From Pseudomonadota bacterium (lineage in GTDB: Bacteria; Pseudomonadota; Gammaproteobacteria; UBA5335), in contig JAJXTQ010000102.1 in assembly GCA_021783685.1 (NCBI GenBank), positions 1-6,953 on the forward strand: a stretch of 6,953 nucleotides of DNA, given 5' to 3'. Both the position numbers and the translations under genes were made by a program. Under the pieces are notes generated by a model, which made no database searches, was not told where the DNA came from, and worked only from the letters and a program-made list of their open reading frames with translations. Shown piece by piece: positions 1 to 6,953 of this stretch; the stretch's first letter is position 1; the number at the start of each line of letters is the position of its first letter.

Positions 1-88
1 GATCATGGCTGCGCTCAAGCCGAAGATTCAGGGCCGGGCAGACATGGGCGCAGTCAGCGGGCGCCTCAAGAGCCGCCTGGGAGGCTGA
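1..88 (+). CDS. yqeY: YqeY/GatB-like protein, C-terminal end only (partial)
   Basis: Only the last 28 codons are inside the window; the first base is the end of a split codon. The visible tail contains LKPKIQGRADMGAVSGRLKSRL and ends at TGA 86-88. The LKPKxQGRADMGxVS pattern is the characteristic C-terminus of the YqeY family, whose tail resembles the tRNA-binding end of the GatB amidotransferase subunit. In many proteobacteria this gene sits between rpsU (ribosomal protein S21) and dnaG, and the dnaG start is 45 bases downstream here, so the position supports the call. The exact role of YqeY is not established. A link to tRNA or amidation is inferred only from the GatB similarity. The start and most of the protein lie left of the window. 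Confidence 0.88.
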   Translation, partial: IMAALKPKIQGRADMGAVSGRLKSRLGG

Positions 89-133
89 CCCCTTCGATTC
101 ATGCTCCGGCTCGATGGGCGGGGTAAGACGGGC

Positions 134-1864
134 ATGAGCGGATCCATTCCTCAGGAATTCATCGACGAGGTCCTCGCGCGCAGCGATCTCGTCGGGCTCG
201 TCGAGCGCCGCATCCCCCTCAGAAAGGCCGGCAGGGATTTCACGGCTCGCTGCCCGTTCCACGACGAAAAGACCCCCTCGTTCACCGTCAGTCCCGACAA
301 ACAGTTCTATCACTGTTTCGGTTGCGGCGCCCACGGCAATGCAATCGGCTTTCTCATGGCCTTCGATCGACTCGAGTTCCGCGATGCGGTGGCCGACCTC
401 GCGGCCGAAGCCGGACTGGCGCTGCCTGCGGGCGGGGACGCCCCGCCGGCGCGTCATCTGCAACTGCGCAGCGCCCTCGAGGCGGTCGCCCGATACTTCC
501 GGCAGCAGCTGCGCGGCGCGCATGACGCCATCGACTACCTCAAGTCGCGAGGCCTGAGCGGATCGACCGCCGCCACGTTCGGCGTCGGTTACGCCCCCGC
601 GCGGTGGGACGGCGTGCTCACCCAATTCGGCGCCACCCCGGAACAACGCGCCCTGCTGCTGGAGTGCGGGCTGATCATTCCCCGCGAGGGCAACGACGGC
701 GGTTTTTACGACCGGTTCCGTGATCGGATCGTGTTTCCGATCCGTGACGGCCGCGGCCGCGTGATCGGTTTCGGCGGCCGTGTTCTGGACCAAGGTCAGC
801 CCAAATACATCAATTCACCGGAAACCCCGCTGTTCCACAAGGGCCAGGAACTCTACGGCATGTACGAGGCACGCCAGGCCGCGCGGGAGCTGCCTTGGGT
901 GCTCGTTGTCGAAGGCTACATGGATGTGTTGATGCTGGCCGAACACGACATCACCAATGCCGTGGCGACACTCGGCACTGCGACGACACCCGAGCATTTG
1001 CGCCGCCTCTTCCGACACACACGCCGGATCGTGTTCTGCTTCGACGGCGACGGCGCAGGCCGGACCGCCGCAACCCGCGCGCTCCAGACCAGCCTCCCAG
1101 AGATGCAGGAAGGACGGGAGATCGCCTTCCTGTTCCTGCCCGAGGGCGAGGACCCCGACTCCCTCGTGCGACGGGAAGGCCGCGATGGCTTTCTGACGCA
1201 CGCGCAACAGGCACTGCCCTTGTCCGACTTTCTGTTGCAGCAATTGAAGGAGGGGCTGAATCTGCAGACGATAGAAGGACGCACGCGACTGCTGGAACGT
1301 GGCCGGTCGACGTTCAGAAAGATTCCGGATGGAATCTTCCGCGAACTTCTGGAACAGGCGCTGGCACGGCTGGCCGAGACCGATGTCCGTGACATTCGCT
1401 CCAGGCCTGCTCGACGCGAATCGACACCACCGCGACCGATCGCTGCCTCACGAACCCAGCCGACACCGCTGCAGCGGCTGGCCGGGCTGGTCCTCGCCCA
1501 CCCGCCGGCTGCCGCATGGATCGATCCGGCCATTTCACCCCTGTTGCGCGCGGAGGGGGAAGCGGCGGAATGGCTGATCGCGCTCATTGAACTTGCACGC
1601 GATCACCCCCATCTAAGCAGCGGAGGCCTCCTCGAGCGGTTCCGCGCCGACCCGGCCGAACCCATGCTTGCCGAGCTTCTGGCTTGGCAGCCCGTCCGAT
1701 CGGAAGAGGGACTGGCTCGAGAATGCAGTGACATCTGTCGATACCTGCTGGTGAGGGCATCGAAGAGCGAAGTCGATGCATTGCTCACCAAGGCCGCCAC
1801 GGAGGAATTGGGCGACGGCGAGAAGGAACGGCTACGTTACCTGCTGGCGCGTCGTGAGACATGA
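134..1864 (+). CDS. dnaG: DNA primase DnaG
   Basis: This enzyme makes the short RNA primers for lagging-strand and origin synthesis, acting with the replicative helicase DnaB. The product is 576 residues (E. coli DnaG has 581). The CHC2 zinc-binding domain is at residues 36-68, with ligands C40, H43, C61 and C64 numbered as in E. coli. The RNA-polymerase core follows, with FRDRIVFPIRD (195-205), GFGGRVL (212-218) and the basic PKYINSPETPLFHKG (223-237). The TOPRIM fold has metal-binding E260 in VVEGYMDV and D304/D306 in FDGDGAG. A Pro/Arg-rich linker (about 422-446) leads to the C-terminal helicase-binding domain. The ATG at 134 is chosen because MSGSIPQEFIDEVLARSD aligns with the E. coli N-terminus. 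An in-frame ATG at 101 would add 11 unrelated residues. The ribosome-binding site is weak (GGGG near 119-123). It is probably cotranscribed with yqeY, 45 bases upstream. Nothing appears truncated or frameshifted. Confidence 0.99.
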   Translation: MSGSIPQEFIDEVLARSDLVGLVERRIPLRKAGRDFTARCPFHDEKTPSFTVSPDKQFYHCFGCGAHGNAIGFLMAFDRLEFRDAVADLAAEAGLALPAGGDAPPARHLQLRSALEAVARYFRQQLRGAHDAIDYLKSRGLSGSTAATFGVGYAPARWDGVLTQFGATPEQRALLLECGLIIPREGNDGGFYDRFRDRIVFPIRDGRGRVIGFGGRVLDQGQPKYINSPETPLFHKGQELYGMYEARQAARELPWVLVVEGYMDVLMLAEHDITNAVATLGTATTPEHLRRLFRHTRRIVFCFDGDGAGRTAATRALQTSLPEMQEGREIAFLFLPEGEDPDSLVRREGRDGFLTHAQQALPLSDFLLQQLKEGLNLQTIEGRTRLLERGRSTFRKIPDGIFRELLEQALARLAETDVRDIRSRPARRESTPPRPIAASRTQPTPLQRLAGLVLAHPPAAAWIDPAISPLLRAEGEAAEWLIALIELARDHPHLSSGGLLERFRADPAEPMLAELLAWQPVRSEEGLARECSDICRYLLVRASKSEVDALLTKAATEELGDGEKERLRYLLARRET

Positions 1865-1894
1865 CTTCGCAAGGCGGACCAAAGCGGTTTGATG

Positions 1895-1900
1895 TATAAT
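1895..1900 (+). promoter_or_regulatory. Candidate rpoD promoter, -10 box TATAAT
   Basis: A perfect TATAAT lies 48 to 43 bases before the chosen rpoD ATG, in the dnaG-rpoD gap. I see no good -35 hexamer at 16-18 bases upstream; the 17-base position reads AGGCGG. A TG touches the box directly but is one base off the extended -10 position. The bases after the box are GGGGCG, a GC-rich discriminator. Transcription would begin near 1906-1908, giving a leader of about 35 bases. An internal promoter that supplies rpoD apart from the upstream genes is known in E. coli. Its use here is inferred. Confidence 0.6.
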
Positions 1901-1925
1901 GGGGCGTTTCGCTGTGCCCCCTTCC

Positions 1926-1930
1926 TGAGG
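1926..1930 (+). promoter_or_regulatory. Probable ribosome-binding site of rpoD (TGAGG)
   Basis: TGAGG ends 12 bases before the ATG at 1943, a slightly long spacing. The alternative in-frame starts (TTG 1889, ATG 1892) lie on or before the TATAAT box and could not be translated from a transcript starting near 1907. The site therefore supports the start at 1943. Confidence 0.5.
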
Positions 1931-1942
1931 TTGACCCGCCGT

Positions 1943-3790
<1,848 letters not shown>

Positions 3791-3813
3791 GTCGGATCAA
3801 TGCCCCGCCCATG

Positions 3814-3844
3814 GCCCCGACGCCCCACTCGAGGACGTCGGGGC
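3814..3844 (+). terminator. Stem-loop after rpoD, possible terminator
   Basis: GCCCCGACG (3814-3822) pairs perfectly with CGTCGGGGC (3836-3844), a 9-bp GC-rich stem with a 13-base loop, 24 bases after the rpoD stop. No T-tract follows (the next bases are TCATGACC), so it is not a classical intrinsic terminator. It could act as an mRNA 3'-end stabiliser or a weak or Rho-assisted terminator. Confidence 0.5.
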
Positions 3845-3878
3845 TCATGACCGACCACGCGCCGATTCATGACCGACC
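3845..3878. repeat. Direct repeat pair of 12 bases (TCATGACCGACC)
   Basis: TCATGACCGACC occurs exactly at 3845-3856 and again at 3867-3878, two helical turns apart (22 bases start to start). Each copy contains the palindrome TCATGA. The first copy abuts the first hairpin and the second overlaps the left arm of the second hairpin. No function is known. Confidence 0.6.
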
Positions 3879-3896
3879 TCGCAATGCGGCGAGGTC
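3875..3896 (+). terminator. Second stem-loop between rpoD and the tRNA
   Basis: GACCTCGC (3875-3882) pairs perfectly with GCGAGGTC (3889-3896), an 8-bp stem with a 6-base loop. A run of T does not follow. It forms a tandem pair with the hairpin at 3814-3844 and may mark the rpoD transcript end or a processing site before the tRNA. Confidence 0.4.
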
Positions 3897-3927
3897 TGGC
3901 ATCACCGCCATGATCGATGTTCAGCAG

Positions 3928-4004
<77 letters not shown>

Positions 4005-4151
4005 CCTCAAGCCGGCGCCGCCCTTCCAGACCGCATGCTCGACATCCGTCCCCGCAGCAGAAACGCAACCACGCGAGCCGGGCGACGCCACCCCAGCCAC
4101 CACTGAGCAGTCGTCCGCCCATCCGGGCCCTTCGCGCGACGCCCCGATCCC
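4005..4151. other. Intergenic region between the tRNA and the DUF192 gene
   Basis: This 147-base stretch separates two convergent genes. I see no convincing ORF, promoter or T-tract terminator for either side. No attachment-site repeat of the tRNA 3' end or integrase is visible, so the tRNA shows no sign of being an integration target within this window. Confidence 0.5.
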
Positions 4152-4613
4152 TCAGCGCGACCACCTCGGAGGCTGCCGCCCCGGCGGCGCAGCTTTCGGC
4201 AGTCCATGCACTTGCTGGCCAACCTGAAGTTGCTGCGCGCCCGGGCTGTGCGCCGTAACTTCGAGCGCCCAACGGATCGGCTGGCGGGCGCAGACGCGGC
4301 GCTCGTCGTTCGGCCGCAGCGCTGCGCGTTGTCGGATGACGCCTTGCGCATCGATGAACGCCAGACTCAGCGACGATGCAGTGTTCTTCATCCAGAAGCA
4401 GGGCCTTGCCGGCCGCGGGAACACGAACAGCATCGCGACATCGTCCGTTCCCGCAGCGCGCCCGGACAATCCGCGCTGCCGCATCGCCGCGGTTTCGGCC
4501 ACCTCGGCCTGCACCGTGATGTCGCCGACGGTCAGCGCGCGCCGAACCGGCGCCAGCGCCGCAGCCGTGGTCGCGATTCCGGATGCCGCAAGCATCGCCA
4601 GGCATGCCAGCAT
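4152..4613 (-). CDS. Exported DUF192-family protein
   Basis: A 153-residue protein of the DUF192 family (Pfam PF02643), whose biochemical role is unknown. The family core is clear: a strand-rich start (ALTVGDITVQAEVAET, 26-41), MRQRGLSGR (44-52), the signature MLFVFPRP...FWMKNT (61-78), LSLAFIDAQGVI (82-93), and the ALEV...LQVGQQV segment near the end (117-135). Residues 1-21 (MLACLAMLAASGIATTAAALA) form a hydrophobic stretch ending in small residues, so a cleaved signal peptide and a periplasmic location are likely. The basic N-region is missing from this start. The ATG at 4613 is chosen for the upstream GAAGG. ATG 4595 is a shorter alternative, and the frame stays open upstream without a convincing start. 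The gene is divergent from the aldehyde dehydrogenase with 118 bases between the starts, and converges on the tRNA. Confidence 0.85.
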   Translation of the reverse strand: MLACLAMLAASGIATTAAALAPVRRALTVGDITVQAEVAETAAMRQRGLSGRAAGTDDVAMLFVFPRPARPCFWMKNTASSLSLAFIDAQGVIRQRAALRPNDERRVCARQPIRWALEVTAHSPGAQQLQVGQQVHGLPKAAPPGRQPPRWSR

Positions 4614-4618
4614 GCCTG
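4599..4618 (-). promoter_or_regulatory. Hairpin covering the DUF192 start codon
   Basis: CAGGCATG (4599-4606) and CATGCCTG (4611-4618) are perfect inverted repeats of 8 bases around a 4-base loop. In the minus-strand mRNA the start codon (4613-4611) lies in the 5' arm, and the GAAGG ribosome-binding site (4623-4619) sits just outside the stem. This could reduce or regulate translation from 4613, or could favour the ATG at 4595. Confidence 0.4.
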
Positions 4619-4731
4619 CCTTCAGAATCGAGAACGACTGAACATTTGCGCGCCCGCCGGGTCTTGGAAAGCAGTCCTGCGCGGATTTGACAGCGCCGCC
4701 ACCGAACCTCTTCCTGCTGGGAAACATCGCC

Positions 4732-6162
4732 ATGAACCTTTCCGTAGAGCCCGGTTTCCTCGCCAACCGAGCCATCGAGACGGACGACCGCCTCCCCGTG
4801 TTTGACAAATACCGTGGCTCGCCGGCGTGGGAGGTGTGCCGCGCCAACGCGTCCCTCATGGATGCGGCCATCGCCGCAGCAGTGGAGGCCGCGCCCGTGA
4901 TGGCGCAAATGAAGCCTTACGAGCGGCAGCGTATTCTGCGCCACTGTCACGCGCGTCTCCAGGCCGAGGCGGCCGACTTGACGGCGATTCTGGTGCGGGA
5001 AGGCGGCAAGCCGATCGGCGCGGCGCGCGCCGAAGTGGCGCGCTTGCTGCGCACCTTCGAGCTCTCGGCCGAGGCAGCCGGCCGGCCTGTCGGCGCCTTG
5101 CATGACCTGCGCGGCAGCCCGCTGAGCGGCACGGCTCTGGCCTTCGAGCGCCGTTTCCCGATCGGCCCCTGCGCCTTCATCACCCCGTTCAACTTCCCCT
5201 TCAACCTCGTCGCCCACAAGATCGCGCCCGCCCTGGCGGTGGGCTGCCCCTTCGTGCTCAAACCCGCCAGCACGACGCCGGTCAGTGCCTTGCGTCTGGG
5301 AAGGATCCTGGCCGAAACCGATCTGCCGCCCGGGGCGTTCTCCATCCTGCCCGGCACCCGCGAGGCGGCGGATCGTCTGGTGACGGATGAGCGGCTCCGC
5401 TTTCTCAGCTTCACCGGCTCGGCAAGCGTCGGCTGGGATCTTAAGCGCCGGGCAGGCCGAAAGCGCGTCACACTCGAACTCGGCGGCAACGCGGCGGCCA
5501 TCGTCGCAGCGGATGCCGATCTCGATGCGGCCGTTCAGGCGCTCGTGCGGGGCGGCTTCACCAACTCGGGGCAGAGCTGCATCAGCGTCCAGCGCATCCT
5601 GGTGCATCAGTCGCTTGCTGCGGCCTTCACCGAGCGGCTGCTTGCAGCCGTGAAACAGCTCGTCGTCGGCGATCCGGCCGATGAAACGACCACGGTCGGA
5701 CCGCTGATCGACGAGGATGAGGCGAGGCGGTTGACGGACTGGATCACCGAAGCCGCGGACGGTGGCGCCCGGGTCCTGTGCGGCGGCGGCCGGCATGGCG
5801 CCATCGTCGAGCCGACCGTTTTGGAGCGCGTTCCCGAAACCTGCCGGGTCTGGGCCGAGGAGGCTTTCGGCCCGGTCGTGGTCCTGCGCATCTTCGAAAC
5901 GCCGGAAGAGGCTTTCACACTCGTCAACGCCAGCCGCTACGGCTTGCAAGCCGCACTGTTCACGCGCGATCTGGACACGATCATGCGGGCCTGGGATAGA
6001 CTGGCGGTCGGCGCCGTCATCGTCAACGAATCCTCGAGCTTCCGCGACGATGCCATGCCCTACGGCGGCGTCAAGGACAGCGGCCTCGGGCGTGAGGGCG
6101 TGCACAGCGCCATGGACGAGATGACCGAGCCGCGCCTGCTGGTCATGCCGCACGCCGGTTGA
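4732..6162 (+). CDS. NAD(P)-dependent aldehyde dehydrogenase, substrate unassigned
   Basis: This protein would oxidise an aldehyde to the carboxylic acid using NAD+ or NADP+ in the cytoplasm. At 476 residues it has the normal length of the ALDH superfamily. Visible active-site elements are N154 in TPFNFPFN (oxyanion hole), K177 in FVLKPAS (cofactor binding), the FTGSASVG loop (227-234), general base E249 in LELGG, nucleophile C283 in NSGQSC, and E377 in EEAFGPV. All expected catalytic residues are present. The segments GGKPIGAARAEVAR (91-104) and FRDDAMPYGGVKDSGLGREG (437-456) recall the lactaldehyde, phosphonoacetaldehyde and non-phosphorylating glyceraldehyde-3-phosphate type of ALDH. The substrate cannot be fixed from this. 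The ATG at 4732 gives the family N-terminus. The in-frame TTG at 4687 is rejected because it coincides with a -35-like TTGACA. The esterase gene starts 24 bases downstream and probably shares its transcript. Confidence 0.95.
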   Translation: MNLSVEPGFLANRAIETDDRLPVFDKYRGSPAWEVCRANASLMDAAIAAAVEAAPVMAQMKPYERQRILRHCHARLQAEAADLTAILVREGGKPIGAARAEVARLLRTFELSAEAAGRPVGALHDLRGSPLSGTALAFERRFPIGPCAFITPFNFPFNLVAHKIAPALAVGCPFVLKPASTTPVSALRLGRILAETDLPPGAFSILPGTREAADRLVTDERLRFLSFTGSASVGWDLKRRAGRKRVTLELGGNAAAIVAADADLDAAVQALVRGGFTNSGQSCISVQRILVHQSLAAAFTERLLAAVKQLVVGDPADETTTVGPLIDEDEARRLTDWITEAADGGARVLCGGGRHGAIVEPTVLERVPETCRVWAEEAFGPVVVLRIFETPEEAFTLVNASRYGLQAALFTRDLDTIMRAWDRLAVGAVIVNESSSFRDDAMPYGGVKDSGLGREGVHSAMDEMTEPRLLVMPHAG

Positions 6163-6176
6163 AATCGGCCAGACTC

Positions 6177-6181
6177 AGGAG
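6177..6181 (+). promoter_or_regulatory. Ribosome-binding site of the esterase gene (AGGAG)
   Basis: AGGAG ends 5 bases before the ATG at 6187, close to the ideal distance. It is the best Shine-Dalgarno sequence in the window and fixes the start of a gene that has no stop inside the window. Confidence 0.75.
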
Positions 6182-6186
6182 CAAGG

Positions 6187-6953
6187 ATGCCCCACCGATC
6201 ACTTCCACTGCGTTTCTATCTTCCGCTGGCCGTCATCGTGCTGGTCATTGGCGGCCTCTTCATCGGGCTGCCGGTCTGGCTCGCCACCACCCATCTGTAC
6301 TGGGGCGCCGCACTCGCGCCAGCCGCCCACGACTATCGCGGCGCAGCGCCTGCGTCGTGTCCTGCCGGTCCTCGCAGCGCGCATCCCGACGCCGATGAAT
6401 TGCGCACGCCCGGCGGTGCCCCGTTGCGCGTGCGCGTCCCGCAAAACTACGACGCGCACCGACCGCATCCCCTGCTGGTGGTATTCGCCCCGGCCGGTCT
6501 CGGCCCCGCCCTGAATGAACGCTTCACCGGCCTGACGCAGGCGGCAACCGCTGCGGGCTTCATCGTCGCCTATGCCGGCAGCCGCGGCTTGACGCAGCAA
6601 ACGATCCGCGATCTGGGTCGCGTCCCCGACATCGTTTCCGGCCGCTACTGCGTCGATCTGGGTCGCCTGGTCTATACCGGCCATTCCGATGGTGGAACGG
6701 TGAGCAGCGCGCTGGCCTTTCTACCCGACCTTCCGCATCGTCCGGTTGCGATCATCCCCAGCGCCGCCGGGATTCGGGGCGCAGACCTGGCGCAGCAATC
6801 CTGCCCGGGGCCGCTGGCCGTTCTGGTGCTGCATGGCGAACGGGACCGCCTCTTCCCGGGCTACGGTCGGGAAGCCGCCCAGTGGTGGGCCCAGTGCAAC
6901 GCCGATGGTGCAGAACCCAAGGCCATGCCAGAGGGCTCTCTCAGCTCGTCCGG
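6187..6953 (+). CDS. Polyhydroxybutyrate depolymerase/LpqC-like esterase, membrane-anchored or exported (partial, 3' end missing)
   Basis: An open frame of 255 codons runs off the window edge without a stop. The N-terminus has a basic start (MPHRSLPLRF) and a hydrophobic stretch at about 10-33, read as an uncleaved signal anchor or signal peptide, so the enzyme likely acts outside the cytoplasm. After a Pro/Ala-rich linker (about 41-75) comes an alpha/beta-hydrolase: strand HPLLVVFAPAG (94-104), FIVAYAGSRG (125-134), RYCVDLGRLVYTGHSDGG (153-170) with nucleophile S167 in G-H-S-D-G, and VLVLHGERDRLFP (212-224) with likely catalytic acid D220. The catalytic His should lie beyond the window. RYCVD before the nucleophile elbow, HGxxD and the WWAQCN segment (233-238) fit the PHB-depolymerase/LpqC and feruloyl-esterase-like group. 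The true ester substrate is unknown. Its stop-to-start distance from the aldehyde dehydrogenase (24 bases) suggests an operon. Confidence 0.8.
   Translation, partial: MPHRSLPLRFYLPLAVIVLVIGGLFIGLPVWLATTHLYWGAALAPAAHDYRGAAPASCPAGPRSAHPDADELRTPGGAPLRVRVPQNYDAHRPHPLLVVFAPAGLGPALNERFTGLTQAATAAGFIVAYAGSRGLTQQTIRDLGRVPDIVSGRYCVDLGRLVYTGHSDGGTVSSALAFLPDLPHRPVAIIPSAAGIRGADLAQQSCPGPLAVLVLHGERDRLFPGYGREAAQWWAQCNADGAEPKAMPEGSLSSS

Noticed and set aside
101..133. Upstream in-frame ATG of dnaG at 101
   Set aside because: It would add 11 residues with no counterpart in the family. The ATG at 134 matches the N-terminus and the zinc-site numbering of E. coli DnaG exactly.
1037..1060. Primase motif reads DGDGAG instead of the E. 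coli DGDRAG
   Set aside because: The metal-binding Asp residues are kept and this position varies in the family, so it is not a defect.
1889..1942. Earlier in-frame starts of rpoD at 1889 (TTG) and 1892 (ATG)
   Set aside because: They lie just before the TATAAT box and would add 17-18 residues absent from the family.
4007..4351. A 114-codon minus-strand frame next to the tRNA
   Set aside because: It overlaps the DUF192 gene in another frame, is Arg/Ser/Gly-rich and has no domain.

Overview
The window is GC-rich proteobacterial chromosome. Its left half is the conserved macromolecular-synthesis cluster, seen here as the end of yqeY, then dnaG and rpoD. RpoD (615 residues) and DnaG (576 residues) are almost the same length as the E. 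coli proteins. The key residues align with a constant offset of +2 in RpoD, and the zinc-site numbering in DnaG is identical. This points to a high-GC gammaproteobacterium or a related betaproteobacterium. I cannot name the genus from the sequence alone.

Layout: the last codons of a YqeY/GatB-like protein (1-88, +), DNA primase dnaG (134-1864, +), a short gap with a perfect TATAAT box, and the housekeeping sigma factor rpoD (1943-3790, +). Next come two hairpins with little or no U-tract, then a complete tRNA with anticodon CAU that is best read as tRNA-Ile2 (3928-4004, +). A small exported DUF192 protein lies on the minus strand (4152-4613). It is divergent from an NAD(P)-dependent aldehyde dehydrogenase (4732-6162, +). 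A membrane-anchored or exported alpha/beta-hydrolase of the polyhydroxybutyrate-depolymerase/LpqC-like esterase type (6187 to the window end, +) follows closely and is cut by the window edge.

How the genes work together: dnaG and rpoD link initiation of replication (primer synthesis) and of transcription (promoter recognition). The internal promoter lets rpoD be transcribed apart from dnaG. The CAU tRNA near rpoD parallels E. coli, where ileX lies close to rpoD. Right of the tRNA the conserved synteny ends. There the aldehyde dehydrogenase and esterase look like a two-gene operon of unknown substrate, and DUF192 has no clear partner.

I found no mobile element, CRISPR array, phage gene, toxin-antitoxin or defence module, and nothing that amounts to a new biological system. 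The points worth a second look are modest: the rpoD promoter, the rpoD-tRNA hairpins, the DUF192 start region, and the unassigned dehydrogenase-esterase pair.
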